DNA from: Candidatus Binatus soli
Lineage (GTDB): Bacteria; Desulfobacterota; Binatia; Binatales; Binataceae
Length of the DNA: 64,000 nt
Reading direction: 5' to 3'
Assembly: GCA_002479255.1 (NCBI GenBank)
Contig: DLMJ01000013.1
Span: forward strand, 1-64,000
Positions 24,364-33,235 of the stretch are shown here, one piece after another. Position numbers and translations under genes: made by a program. How positions within the stretch are numbered: position 1 is the stretch's first letter; every line of letters starts with the position of its first letter. Under the pieces are notes generated by a model that made no database searches, had not been told where the DNA came from, and saw only the letters and a program-made list of their open reading frames with translations.

Positions 24364-25136
24364 GCGACGAACCGAGCGCACCGCCGAGCGGGTTTTTCGC
24401 CGAATTCCCTCTCGCAGTAAGCTTCCTCACGATCTTTCCGGTGATCGATCGGCGCCGCGCATCCGACGATACCGTTGCGGCATCGTTCGCATGGTTCCCG
24501 ATTGTCGGTTACTGCATCGGCGCGATGCTGGCCGGCGAGGATTGGCTGCTCGCCCACGTCTTTGCGCAGGTGATTCGCTCGGTCCTCATCATCGTCTCGC
24601 TCACCGTCGTCACCGGCGCGGTTCATCTCGACGGACTGGCGGACACGGCCGACGCGCTTGGCGCGGGACGCGATCGCGAGCGCGCACTCGACATTCTCCG
24701 CGACAGCCGGGTCGGAACGTTCGGCGCAAGCGCAATTTTTTTCGACTTGACGCTGAAAATCCTCGCGCTCTCGACCCTGGCGGGTCACCGCCGATACGCC
24801 GCTCTGCTGATGGCGCCGATGCTCGCGCGTTGGGCGATGGTCCTGGTCGCTTCGGGAATGCCTTATCTGCGGTCCTCCGGTGCAGGATCGACGCTGCTCA
24901 GCCGCAAGAGCCTCGGTATGCGCTATGCCTTCGTCGCCGTTTTCACGCTCGTCGCTATACTGGTCCGCGGGCGTGGCGAGTTGCGCGCGATCGCTCTTGC
25001 CGGCGCGGTCGCAATCGTAATCGTGTTCTCTTGCCGCTGGTTCTATCGGCGATGGATGGGAGGAGTGACGGGCGACTTGATCGGCGCGTGCGGCGAACTC
25101 GTCGAGATTGCGGTCCTCGTCACGATGGCCTCGTGA
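24360..25136 (+). CDS. cobS: Adenosylcobinamide-GDP ribazoletransferase (cobalamin synthase)
   Basis: 258 aa, integral membrane protein with about six helices. CobS joins adenosylcobinamide-GDP and alpha-ribazole(-phosphate) to finish the cobalamin nucleotide loop. The signature motif HLDGLADTADALGAGRDRER contains the acidic metal-binding residues (DGLADxxDA), and the N-terminus AVSFLTIFPV is typical. The final helix ends in GACGELVEIAVLV. Overlaps cobT by ATGA, so bluB-cobT-cobS form one unit. The phosphatase CobC and the corrin-ring genes are absent in this window. Confidence 0.95.
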   Translation: MSDEPSAPPSGFFAEFPLAVSFLTIFPVIDRRRASDDTVAASFAWFPIVGYCIGAMLAGEDWLLAHVFAQVIRSVLIIVSLTVVTGAVHLDGLADTADALGAGRDRERALDILRDSRVGTFGASAIFFDLTLKILALSTLAGHRRYAALLMAPMLARWAMVLVASGMPYLRSSGAGSTLLSRKSLGMRYAFVAVFTLVAILVRGRGELRAIALAGAVAIVIVFSCRWFYRRWMGGVTGDLIGACGELVEIAVLVTMAS

Positions 25137-25325
25137 CTCTTACCTGATTAACTGAGACGGAGTCGCCTGCCCCACGTAGGCAGCGGGGAAGGTAGCATCG
25201 AAGCACGGATCGAAAAAGCAGGATCTTGACTGCATAGACAGTGGAGATGTCCGCAGTATAAATGTTTATCGGCCCGAACGATGGCGCCATCTGTAACTCA
25301 CTGATCACGAGGGAGCGTTTGTGCA

Positions 25326-25805
25326 ATGCGAACACGAATGTTGACGATGCGGCTGGCGCTGGCAGGCTTGGGAATACCCATCCTATACCTTGCTCTAGTG
25401 GCATCTCCCGCCGCCACCGCGGACCCCGCGATAACCCCGATCGGGGTCTGGGCAACTGTGGGTGGAGGATCGCACGTGAAGATAGAGGACTGCGGCGGCA
25501 AGCTCTGCGGCGCTATCATCTGGCTCAAGGAGCCGTTCAACAAGAAAGGCAAGGACAAGGTCGATTCGGAGAATCCCGATCCGAGTCTGCGCACGCGGAA
25601 AATCGCCGGCCTCGCCTTGCTCAGCGGTTTTGTGCAGGACCAGGGCAGTCCATACGCCTGGACAGGCGGCAAGATCTACAATCCCGATGACGGCAAGACC
25701 TATTCGTGCAATCTGACGCTCCAGGATCCCGGGACGCTGCGCGTGCGCGGTTACGTCGGGCTGTCGTTCCTCGGCAAGACGCAAATCTGGAGCAGGGTTA
25801 AGTAA
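25326..25805 (+). CDS. DUF2147 exported protein
   Basis: 159 aa. A signal peptide (cleaved near ATA-DPA, about residue 33) leads to a DUF2147 barrel: GVWATVGGGSHVKIEDCGGKLCGAIIWL at residues 40-67, then DGKTYSCNLTLQDPGTLRVRGYV and FLGKTQIWSR at the end. The paired Cys in DCGGKLCG is conserved in the family. DUF2147 proteins are periplasmic, structurally lipocalin-like, and of unknown function. GAGGGAG precedes the ATG. It is separated by 189 bases from cobS with no visible terminator, so possible co-transcription cannot be excluded but the function seems unrelated. Confidence 0.88.
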   Translation: MRTRMLTMRLALAGLGIPILYLALVASPAATADPAITPIGVWATVGGGSHVKIEDCGGKLCGAIIWLKEPFNKKGKDKVDSENPDPSLRTRKIAGLALLSGFVQDQGSPYAWTGGKIYNPDDGKTYSCNLTLQDPGTLRVRGYVGLSFLGKTQIWSRVK

Positions 25806-25921
25806 GCAAACCCTTGGCTTAGGCGCGCGCCGGAGACGGTCGGCGAACGGATAGCACGATCCCCTCAGTCCGCATGAGTCCACGCTAATTTGCTCCTCAT
25901 CGAGCGACAACGGCTAACGAC

Positions 25922-26371
25922 GTGAAAAAAGTGATCATGGTCGTGGGGATCGTTGTCGGCGTCTGCGTGGCTTATGTCCTTGCACACCTGGCCCTGATCG
26001 AAGTCGGCCGAGAGGTCGTTGTCGTCAGCGAGCCGACTCCAACCGGAGTGGTGCGCAAGGCGCGACTCTGGATCGTCGACGAGGGAAAGTATTCCTGGAT
26101 TCACCCCGGCAGCGCCAACGCTCAGTGGTGGGTTCAGCACATGGACGCGAACCCGTTTGTCGAGATCTATCGAGGCGGCGAAAGCCGCTGGTACCGCGCG
26201 CAACCTGATCCCGAGGCGCACGCGAGGGTCCATCAGCTACTCCGGGAGAAATACGGCGTCGCCGACATGTGGGTGCGTTTCCTCGAAGGCAGCGACACTC
26301 AGAGCGGTATTCTCAATGGCGAAAAGTGCACAACGGTCCCCATCCGACTCGAACCCGTCGCGGCAAAGTAA
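25922..26371 (+). CDS. Membrane-anchored split-barrel-like protein of unknown function
   Basis: 149 aa from GTG. One N-terminal helix (VIMVVGIVVGVCVAYVLAHLAL) anchors or exports it. The rest looks like a small flavin-type split barrel: VRKARLWIVDEGKYSWIHPG, WWVQHMDANPFVEIYRGG and a short helix EAHARVHQLLREKYG. That pattern recalls the deazaflavin- or pyridoxamine-oxidase-like superfamily, but the match is by eye and no cofactor residue is certain. Downstream is cobU on the other strand, so the two genes converge over 35 bases. Confidence 0.5.
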   Translation: MKKVIMVVGIVVGVCVAYVLAHLALIEVGREVVVVSEPTPTGVVRKARLWIVDEGKYSWIHPGSANAQWWVQHMDANPFVEIYRGGESRWYRAQPDPEAHARVHQLLREKYGVADMWVRFLEGSDTQSGILNGEKCTTVPIRLEPVAAK

Positions 26372-26406
26372 AGCTCGACGCAGGCGCCTGTTTGACGAAT
26401 CCGCGC

Positions 26407-26934
26407 TTACTTCAACTTTAGCGGATATCCCGCGACCATCAGGAGCGCGTGCTCCGCGACGGCCGCGACTTTCTGATTGGTCCATCCCAGCAGATCGCGA
26501 AAACGGCGCGACTCCGCGTGATCCGTCGGCACGATTCCCGATCCAACTTCATCGGTCACGACGATGCTCGCGAACGACGCATCCTTGAGCGTTGCCGCGA
26601 GCTTGTCCGCCTCCGCGAGAATGGCTCCGTCCGCCTCGTGACGCTGCATCAGGTTGGATATCCATAGCGTCAGGCAATCGAGCACCACCAGGTCGGCGCG
26701 ATCGCCGAGCCGCTCGAGCGCGGCGACCACCTGGACCGGCTCTTCGACGGTCTGAAAGTCCGGCGGTCGCGTGGTCCGATGAAATTCGATTCGCGCCGTC
26801 ATTTCTTCATCGAGCGCCTGCCCGGTCGCGACGAAGAATCTGCGTTGATATGGGAGCGCAAGCTTCAACGCCTGCGTACTCTTGCCGCTTCGAGCGCCGC
26901 CGGTGATTAGCGTTACCGTGCCCATGGGAATCAT
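26407..26934 (-). CDS. cobU: Adenosylcobinamide kinase / adenosylcobinamide-phosphate guanylyltransferase
   Basis: 175 aa, start set at the ATG of MIPMGTV (or the ATG nine bases inside); a longer frame would run back through the riboswitch region and has no family likeness. The P-loop GGARSGKS is near residue 12-19, and the GMP-accepting His sits in EFHRTTRPPDF. Other conserved pieces are VVLDCLTLWISNLM and VVTDEVGSGIVP. CobU phosphorylates adenosylcobinamide and then attaches GMP, feeding CobS. It is transcribed away from the riboswitch-controlled receptor, separated by about 75 bases from the riboswitch. Confidence 0.94.
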   Translation of the reverse strand: MIPMGTVTLITGGARSGKSTQALKLALPYQRRFFVATGQALDEEMTARIEFHRTTRPPDFQTVEEPVQVVAALERLGDRADLVVLDCLTLWISNLMQRHEADGAILAEADKLAATLKDASFASIVVTDEVGSGIVPTDHAESRRFRDLLGWTNQKVAAVAEHALLMVAGYPLKLK

Positions 26935-27009
26935 CAAGCGTACACGATCGCGTCGCGCGTGACGAAAATTTCCCGCCGAGCTCGAGCCCGGGTTGACTGC
27001 GCGCCGTGC

Positions 27010-27190
27010 CGCGCGTAAGTTCTGCGTCGCACCCGGTGCTCGGGAAGCCGGTTCAAATCCGGCGCTGCCCCGCAACTGTGTGGGGGGACGACGGCCTATC
27101 ATGCCACCGCTTAGGCGGGAAGGCGGGCCCGAGGACGAACCCCAAGCCAGGAGACCGGCCGGGTCACTAACTGTCTGCCTTCCGCGGGGA
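27010..27190 (+). promoter_or_regulatory. Cobalamin riboswitch
   Basis: Conserved pieces in the right order: the entry helix region around 27032-27047 (CCGGTGCTCGGGAAGCCGG), the core GAAGCCGG-TTCAAATCCGGC-GCTGCCCCGCAACTGT (spanning about 27043-27079), the variable arm, and the B12 box AAGCCAGGAGACC at 27144-27156, followed by GGTCACTAACTG. It lies in the leader of the TonB receptor gene and controls it through the terminator downstream: adenosyl- or methylcobalamin binding stops transcription. Extent is approximate. Confidence 0.93.
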
Positions 27191-27219
27191 GGGTGGCCTC
27201 AGGCACGATTCTCCTGAAG

Positions 27220-27262
27220 CCCGATTCCTCGATTCGCGAGGGGTCGGGTTTTTTCTTTTTCG
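27220..27262 (+). terminator. Intrinsic terminator of the riboswitch expression platform
   Basis: Stem from CCCGATTCCTCG (27220-27231) to CGAGGGGTCGGG (27237-27248) with two G-U pairs, followed by TTTTTTCTTTTT. Position between the aptamer and the receptor gene shows a transcriptional OFF switch at high cobalamin. Confidence 0.85.
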
Positions 27263-27316
27263 ATGCCCGATCACTCCTCCGCGCGCGCCGGCAGCCTTTG
27301 AACTCGGAGGGAGTTC

Positions 27317-29419
27317 ATGCGGTTATCTAGTTGGATCCTGTCAACAATAGTAGTTGCGACATTGCTGTTGGCGCCGATCGCGCGGGCCCAGGAGCCTGCT
27401 TCGGCGCCATCGCCGGCGCCAACTCAGACCAAATCCACGCCGGCAAATCAGGCCAAATCCTCGACGCCGGCAAAGAAGAAAGCCGGTCAGCCGATGACAC
27501 CGCCCAAAAAACAGGAGGCGCAGAAGCTGAATCCGGTGGTCGTCACCGCAACCAGAATCGAGCAGCCGATCGCCGACATCGGTACGACGATCACGGTCGT
27601 CGAAGACCCGCAAATCCAGGAGCAGAAAATCGACCGGGTCAGCGACGTGCTCCGCCAGGTGCCCGGCGTGCAGGTCACCCAAAGCGGCTCGCCCGGCGCG
27701 GTCACCGACATATCGATTCGCGGCGCGACGTCGGCGCAGACGCTGATCCTCGTTGACGGGGTCGAAGTCAACTCGGGCGCGACCGGCGGCTTCGACATGG
27801 CCAACCTGACGACCGGCAATCTCGATCGCGTCGAGGTTTTGCGCGGCGCCGGCGGCTCGCTGTACGGCTCGCAGGCGATCGGCGGGGTAGTCAATGTCCT
27901 CTCGCAGGAGGGCGAGGGCCCGCCGACAGCGAGCCTGGTCTCAGCGGGCGGCAATCGCGCGACCAGCCGGCAGGTCGTGACCGTGAGCGGCGCCGAGGGA
28001 AATCTCGGCTACTCGGGCGCGGTGTCGTACTTCTCGACTGAAGGGTTTCGTCCGGTCAACGACAACTCTGACAACCTCTCGGGCTCGATGCGCCTGGATT
28101 ACCATCTCGGCGACGACACCGTGATCCGCGGCTTTGCGCGCTACATCGCGTCCAACGTGAGCCTGCCCAATTTTCTGGTGGCTTCCGGCGTGCCGCTCGA
28201 TTCGACGGCGCATCAGCGCGACGAGTTCATGCTGTTCAAGGGCGAAGTCGAGCATCACTTCGGCGATAACCTGCTCGCGCGCGTGAGCGCCTTCTTCGTG
28301 CGTCAGGACCTGCGCCTGAACGCGCCGCCATTTCCGGGAGGCATCGTTTTCGGAGCACCCTATTTCGAGACGGATTCGATTCCGGAGGAGACCCACGGCG
28401 GCAACGCCGAGGCGATCTACACCTGGGCTCGCGGCTGGCGCACGCTTGCGGGCTTCGATTTTCTCGATCGCGGGCTGCAATCGGGCAGCTTCTGCAGCTT
28501 TTGCGATCCCCTGCCTCCATTCGCGGCCGGGGCGAGCAAATTCAACGCGCGCCGCCAGGAATACGCGGGCTACGTCGAGCAGGAGGGCAGTCTGTTCAAC
28601 GACCACTTTCTCGTCACCGGCGGATTTCGCGTCGATGGCAACAGCCAGTTCGGCGAGGAGGTCAGCCCCGCCTGGTCGGTCGCGATTCCGATTACAAAAA
28701 TCTCGACCACCTTGCGCGGCAGCTACAGCGAAGGCTTCCGCGCCCCCGCATTCAACGAGCTGTACTACCCGGACTACGGCAATCCCAGGCTGAAGCCCGA
28801 GATTTCCAGCGAGTACGACGGCGGATTCACGACCAACTTCGGCGAGCGCGCCTCTCTCACCACGACCTGGTTCTCGCGCCGCGTGCACGACCTGATTGTC
28901 ACCGTGCCATGCAAGTACGGCCCGTCGTGTCTTTTCGACTCGGAAGCGGGCAACGCGGCGCGCGTGGATGTGCAGGGCGTCGAGGTCGTCCCGAGCCTCA
29001 CCATCGTCAAGGGACTGACGCTCAACGGCAACGTGACGGTGCTCGACGAGACGCACGCCGATGCTGCGGGCTCGACGGCACAGCCGCTGCGCGTGGCGAA
29101 GCATACAGCGTCGGCGCTGCTGCAATACGTACGGAGCGCGAATTTTCTCCCTCACGATCGAATCACGGCCGGCGTGAACTACATCTTCGTCGGCGATCGC
29201 GACGACATCACGATTGAGTCCACCGTCGCGAATCACGCCGCGTATAATCTCGTCAATGCGGTCGTGTCGTACTCGATGGGAATCCCGCTCAAGCATGTGC
29301 ACAACGAGGAGGTTTTCGCGCGCGTGTCGAACCTGATGGACCGCCGCTATTCGGAGGCGTTTGGATTTCCCGCGCCGACGATAAATGTGCTGGCGGGGGT
29401 GAAGCTGGATTTCGAATAG
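27317..29419 (+). CDS. TonB-dependent cobalamin/corrinoid outer-membrane receptor (BtuB-like)
   Basis: 700 aa, with CGGAGGGAG before the ATG. A signal peptide to ARA-QE (about residue 25) is followed by a low-complexity Pro/Thr/Lys spacer (26-68), the TonB box NPVVVTATR, and a plug domain (about 75-200) with VSDVLRQVPGVQVT, SIRGATSAQTLILVDGV and VEVLRGAGGSLYGSQAIGGVVNV. The rest is a 22-strand barrel ending in LAGVKLDFE, with the C-terminal Phe region expected for BAM recognition. The riboswitch upstream identifies the ligand group as corrinoid. The basic spacer before the TonB box is longer than in E. coli BtuB. Import of incomplete corrinoids would feed CobU, CobT and CobS. Confidence 0.93.
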   Translation: MRLSSWILSTIVVATLLLAPIARAQEPASAPSPAPTQTKSTPANQAKSSTPAKKKAGQPMTPPKKQEAQKLNPVVVTATRIEQPIADIGTTITVVEDPQIQEQKIDRVSDVLRQVPGVQVTQSGSPGAVTDISIRGATSAQTLILVDGVEVNSGATGGFDMANLTTGNLDRVEVLRGAGGSLYGSQAIGGVVNVLSQEGEGPPTASLVSAGGNRATSRQVVTVSGAEGNLGYSGAVSYFSTEGFRPVNDNSDNLSGSMRLDYHLGDDTVIRGFARYIASNVSLPNFLVASGVPLDSTAHQRDEFMLFKGEVEHHFGDNLLARVSAFFVRQDLRLNAPPFPGGIVFGAPYFETDSIPEETHGGNAEAIYTWARGWRTLAGFDFLDRGLQSGSFCSFCDPLPPFAAGASKFNARRQEYAGYVEQEGSLFNDHFLVTGGFRVDGNSQFGEEVSPAWSVAIPITKISTTLRGSYSEGFRAPAFNELYYPDYGNPRLKPEISSEYDGGFTTNFGERASLTTTWFSRRVHDLIVTVPCKYGPSCLFDSEAGNAARVDVQGVEVVPSLTIVKGLTLNGNVTVLDETHADAAGSTAQPLRVAKHTASALLQYVRSANFLPHDRITAGVNYIFVGDRDDITIESTVANHAAYNLVNAVVSYSMGIPLKHVHNEEVFARVSNLMDRRYSEAFGFPAPTINVLAGVKLDFE

Positions 29420-29430
29420 CGCCGCGCGCG

Positions 29431-32397
29431 TCAGGAGTCGATGGTCTGCTCGGCCGCAAAATATCGCTCGAAGATTGCGCGGATCCGATCGCGGCGCTGC
29501 GCCAGCTCGGCGAGCATGCGCGATGCGCCGTTCGCCCCTTCGAATCCCATTCGGCGCGCCAGCGGGCGCAGCGCAGCCACCGAGGTCGGGACGGCCCAGG
29601 CCGGCCGGTCGCTCTCGATTCGGAGCCGATTTTCCAGACGCGACAGGAATCGGTAGCCGTCTTCGACAACCGCCGCGTCGGCGGGCGCCAGCAGATGGAG
29701 GCCGTCGAGCGCCTCGAGCAAGCCCATCGTGTCGCGCACGCGCAACTCCGGACTGCGATGGCCGTGAGACAGCGCCATCATTTGCACAAGGAACTCGACG
29801 TCCACCAAACCGCCGCGGCCCTGCTTGATGTTGAGCCGCGTCTTGTCCTCGGCGCCGATCTCTTTCTCCATCCGCCGGCGCATCGCCGCTATTTCGCCGA
29901 CCTCGGCCGCCGTCAGTCCGCGGCCGTACACGAATTCCTGGCGCGCCGCTTCGACCTCGCGGCCCAGTTCCCGGTCGCCGGTTATCACGCGCGCCCGCAC
30001 CAGCGCCTGGCGCTCCCAGACCGCCGAACTTTGTCGATGATAGTCGCGAAACCCGGCCAGCGAAGTGACCAGCGGCCCCGCGTTGCCCGACGGGCGCAGG
30101 CGCAGGTCGAGCTTGTAGGCGTAGCCCTCGCGCGTGCGCGATTCGAGGATTGCGATCAACTTCTGCGTAATTCGCGACGCGATTTCCCGGCTGCCCGCGG
30201 CGACTTCCGCGCGGTCGTCGTAAACGAAGATCAGATCGAGGTCGGAGTTGTATGACATTTCACTGGCGCCGAGCCGGCCCATCGCAATCGCGCACAGCCG
30301 CATCGTTGCGGGAATCGGGAAGCGAGCCTCGGTCTGAATTCGCGCGAGCGACATCGCTTCGTCCAGGACGGTTTCGGCCAAACTCGTGAGCTCGCGTTGG
30401 ACGTCGAACAGTTCGAGATCCCCGGCCAGGTCGGCGATCGCGATGCGCAAGAATTCCTGATGCCGAAATGCGCGGAGCGCGTCGAGCTTGCTCTCGAAAT
30501 CCGGACTCGCCGCGATCAATCCCGCCAACTCATCGCGCAGTTCAGCCGGACTGCGCCGCGTCGCCGCGAGATCGGAGCGCACGAGAGTATCGAGCATGTC
30601 GGGATGGCGGATGAAGATGGTGGAGAGGTAGGCGCTCGAGGCGAACAGCCGCAGCAGGATGCGCCGGGTCGCGGGATGCTGTTCGAGCAACGCCAGGAAC
30701 GAGGTGCGCGCGCCGATCGCCCCGATCAGCTCGGCCAGATTCATCAGCGCCAGGTCCGGATCGGGCAGCCTGCTTATCTCGTCGATCAGCATCGGGCCGA
30801 GCCGCTCGAGCAACTCGCGACGCCGCGGGCTGGTCGGGGCATGCGAGGGTCCGCGTGCGAGCAGCTCGAGATGGCCTGCGCTTTCGTCCGCGCGCGCAAA
30901 GCCAAGCTCGCGCAGGTAGCGGGTCGAGGAATTCGGATCGAGCGCCGAGTTCCACGCCAATTCCGCCGCGTCGGAGACCGAGCGCGTTGACTCTTCCTCG
31001 CCGCCGGCCAGCGTCTCGCGGAATTGCGTCGCAACCAGAGCCCGATGAGATTTCAGTTGCTCGCTGAATTTCTCGAGCGCTCCCGGCCCCTTGCCAAAAC
31101 CCATTCGCGCCGCAAGCGCGCGCATCCCGCCGTCGTCGGCAGGCAGCACGTGGGTCTGCAGGCCCGCGACGATTTGCAGCTTGTGCTCGACGTCGCGCAG
31201 GAACAGGTACGCGTCGGAAAGTTCGCGCGCGCGTTTCGACGGCAGATAGCCCAGTGAATTGAGCTTCTCGAGCGCGCCGACGGTCTGCTCGGTTCGAAGC
31301 CGGGGATCGCGTCCACCGTAAATCAGCGTGAGCGACTGCACGATGAATTCGAGCTCGCGGATTCCGCCGCGGCCGAGCTTGATGTTGCGCTCGATCATCG
31401 CGGGCGTTTTCAGTTCCGCCTCGATCTGCCGCTTCATCGCACGCAACTGGCGCAACGTGTCGAAGTCCAGGTAGCTGCGAAACACAAAGTGATTCAGCTC
31501 CGCGCACAGTTGATGCCCGATTTCGAGCGCGCCGGCGACCGGCCGCGCGCGCAGCAGCGCCGCTCGTTCCCAAGTCTGTCCGACGCTCTGGTAATAGTTG
31601 ATCGCACCTTCAATCGGCGTCACCAGCGGCGCGAAACGGCCGCCCGGCCGAAGGCGCAGATCGATTCGAAAGCATCCCGCCGATAAAATTTCGGTAAACC
31701 ATTCACCCAGGCGCGCCGCCGCTTCGGAACTATCCGGCAAACCCGAGGAGGCATGAAGATAGACCAAATCGACGTCCGAGCTGAGGTTCAGTTCGCGCGC
31801 GCCCAGCTTGCCCATCGCCAGGATGCAGAATCGCCCAATCTCGCCCGCGCGTCCGCCCAGAAAGCCGGTCGCAAGTTCGAGCGCCGTGCGAATGCATTCG
31901 TCGGCCAGCTCCGACATCGCCAGCGCCGTTTCGCCGACGCTTAGCCGGTCGAGCAGATCGGCAATCGCCACCTGGACCATCATTCGGCGCATGAATCGCC
32001 CGAGCACGGCGGCTGCGCGATGACGATCGGGCGCGTCGATGCGGGCGCGCTCCGTGCGCATCGCGGCGACCAGCCCGCCTATAGTCTGGGCGCGCGCGTC
32101 GAGAAAGATTTTCGCCCACCCGGGTCCGGCCAAGGACAGTTCGGTCGCGATCAGCTCCGATGAGCCGAGGCAAAAGACCAGGTCGCCGCCCGCGGCGCGA
32201 TCGCGCAGCACGCTTTTCAGCGCGGCGGCGGAATCCTCGGCGAGCTTGAGTAGAAATGCCAGCGCCAACTGGTCGTCCGGCGCACGCTCCTCGACGGCGG
32301 CCAGCGCCTGCTGCGCCAGGCGATCGTTGCCCAGCCGGTCCCTCAGCCTATTGGCGAGGACTGCGAGCTGCGGGGATTGCGCGGCCTTGCGTTGCAT
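29431..32397 (-). CDS. glnE: Bifunctional glutamine synthetase adenylyltransferase/deadenylylase GlnE
   Basis: 988 aa from the ATG of MQRKAAQSPQ; earlier in-frame ATGs at 32424 and 32469 are possible. Two homologous nucleotidyltransferase halves are evident. The N-terminal (deadenylylase) half has FCILAMGKLGARELNLSSDVDLVY; the C-terminal (adenylyltransferase) half has LCAIAMGRLGASEMSYNSDLDLIFVYD, each with the catalytic acidic pair. Repeated motifs LDLRLRPSG and LGRGGIRELEF/QGRGGLVDVEFLVQ confirm the duplication. GlnE adds or removes AMP on glutamine synthetase in response to PII. No frameshift. It is convergent with the btuB-like gene, 11 bases apart. Confidence 0.94.
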   Translation of the reverse strand: MQRKAAQSPQLAVLANRLRDRLGNDRLAQQALAAVEERAPDDQLALAFLLKLAEDSAAALKSVLRDRAAGGDLVFCLGSSELIATELSLAGPGWAKIFLDARAQTIGGLVAAMRTERARIDAPDRHRAAAVLGRFMRRMMVQVAIADLLDRLSVGETALAMSELADECIRTALELATGFLGGRAGEIGRFCILAMGKLGARELNLSSDVDLVYLHASSGLPDSSEAAARLGEWFTEILSAGCFRIDLRLRPGGRFAPLVTPIEGAINYYQSVGQTWERAALLRARPVAGALEIGHQLCAELNHFVFRSYLDFDTLRQLRAMKRQIEAELKTPAMIERNIKLGRGGIRELEFIVQSLTLIYGGRDPRLRTEQTVGALEKLNSLGYLPSKRARELSDAYLFLRDVEHKLQIVAGLQTHVLPADDGGMRALAARMGFGKGPGALEKFSEQLKSHRALVATQFRETLAGGEEESTRSVSDAAELAWNSALDPNSSTRYLRELGFARADESAGHLELLARGPSHAPTSPRRRELLERLGPMLIDEISRLPDPDLALMNLAELIGAIGARTSFLALLEQHPATRRILLRLFASSAYLSTIFIRHPDMLDTLVRSDLAATRRSPAELRDELAGLIAASPDFESKLDALRAFRHQEFLRIAIADLAGDLELFDVQRELTSLAETVLDEAMSLARIQTEARFPIPATMRLCAIAMGRLGASEMSYNSDLDLIFVYDDRAEVAAGSREIASRITQKLIAILESRTREGYAYKLDLRLRPSGNAGPLVTSLAGFRDYHRQSSAVWERQALVRARVITGDRELGREVEAARQEFVYGRGLTAAEVGEIAAMRRRMEKEIGAEDKTRLNIKQGRGGLVDVEFLVQMMALSHGHRSPELRVRDTMGLLEALDGLHLLAPADAAVVEDGYRFLSRLENRLRIESDRPAWAVPTSVAALRPLARRMGFEGANGASRMLAELAQRRDRIRAIFERYFAAEQTIDS

Positions 32398-32548
32398 CAC
32401 GTAAACGATAACAGAAGCGGGCATGCGCGCGCCGCAAAATTTGCGATGGCCCCGGGCAAGCGCATACACTTCTTCGACCGCCGTGGCGAACCACGTGAGT
32501 CCGGGTTAAAATCCTTCGCAGCCGAATGACCGCCGAAGGAGTCGCCCC

Positions 32549-33223
32549 GTGATCGTTCTCTACACCACCGAACGCGATTATCCGTGGGGCACGCTGCGCT
32601 CCACGCATGCCGCCAAGACCAAGGTCGTCCTCGAAGAAAAACACATCCCGTATCGGATCGAAAATCTTCCGCCGGGAAATCTCTGGAAAAAGCCGCCCGA
32701 GATGCTCGCGAAGCATCCGCTTGGCAAGGTGCCTTACATAGAGGACGGCGAGCTGGTGATTTTCGACTCGACGGTCATCGACGAGTACCTCGAGGAGCGT
32801 TACGGGCCGCCGCGCCTGATGCCGTCGGATCCGAAGCTCCGGATGCGCGTGCGCGAGATCGAGAATTTCGCCGACGAGGCGATGCTGATCGGCAGCCTCC
32901 CACCCATCTGGATGCCCTATTGGAGCGAGCCGGCCAAGCGCAATGCGGCAGGGATGGAGCAAGGGCGCGAGATGCTGCGAACGCGCGATTTGCCGTTTAT
33001 CGAGCGCGTGCTCGGCCAAGCCGGCGCGGGCGGTTACGCGTGCGGAGAATTTTCGCTCGCCGACGCGCCGCTGATGGCGCTGGCGATGGTGCTCGACGTC
33101 GACGCGATGAAGCTCGACGCGTTTCCGAGAGTCGATGCGTATCTGAAGCGGCTGCGCGAGCGCCCAAGCTACCGCGCGATCAGCCCGCACACGAAGGTGG
33201 CCGACGCGAGTTCGCGCGCCTGA
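32549..33223 (+). CDS. Glutathione S-transferase family protein
   Basis: 224 aa, start GTG with GAAGGAG about 8 bases upstream. The N-terminal thioredoxin-like domain reads VLYTTERDYPWG ... KVPYIEDGELVIFDSTVIDEYLEERYG, with the cis-Pro (VPYI) and the Glu-Ser-like (DST) glutathione-gamma-glutamyl contacts. The C-terminal helical domain has EFSLADAPLMALAMVLDVD with the N-capping box Ser-x-x-Asp. It would conjugate glutathione, or act on a small thiol-linked substrate; specificity unknown. It is divergent from glnE with 151 bases between. Confidence 0.88.
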   Translation: MIVLYTTERDYPWGTLRSTHAAKTKVVLEEKHIPYRIENLPPGNLWKKPPEMLAKHPLGKVPYIEDGELVIFDSTVIDEYLEERYGPPRLMPSDPKLRMRVREIENFADEAMLIGSLPPIWMPYWSEPAKRNAAGMEQGREMLRTRDLPFIERVLGQAGAGGYACGEFSLADAPLMALAMVLDVDAMKLDAFPRVDAYLKRLRERPSYRAISPHTKVADASSRA

Positions 33224-33235
33224 CCCGCGCGGCGA

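Noticed and set aside
25137..25325. GC hairpin-like GCCTGCCCCACGTAGGCAGC after cobS as terminator
   Set aside because: The arms pair only for four to five bases and no T-run follows.
27941..29302. 453-codon minus-strand frame opposite the TonB receptor
   Set aside because: Mirror image of a strongly supported receptor gene; sequence shows typical shadow composition.
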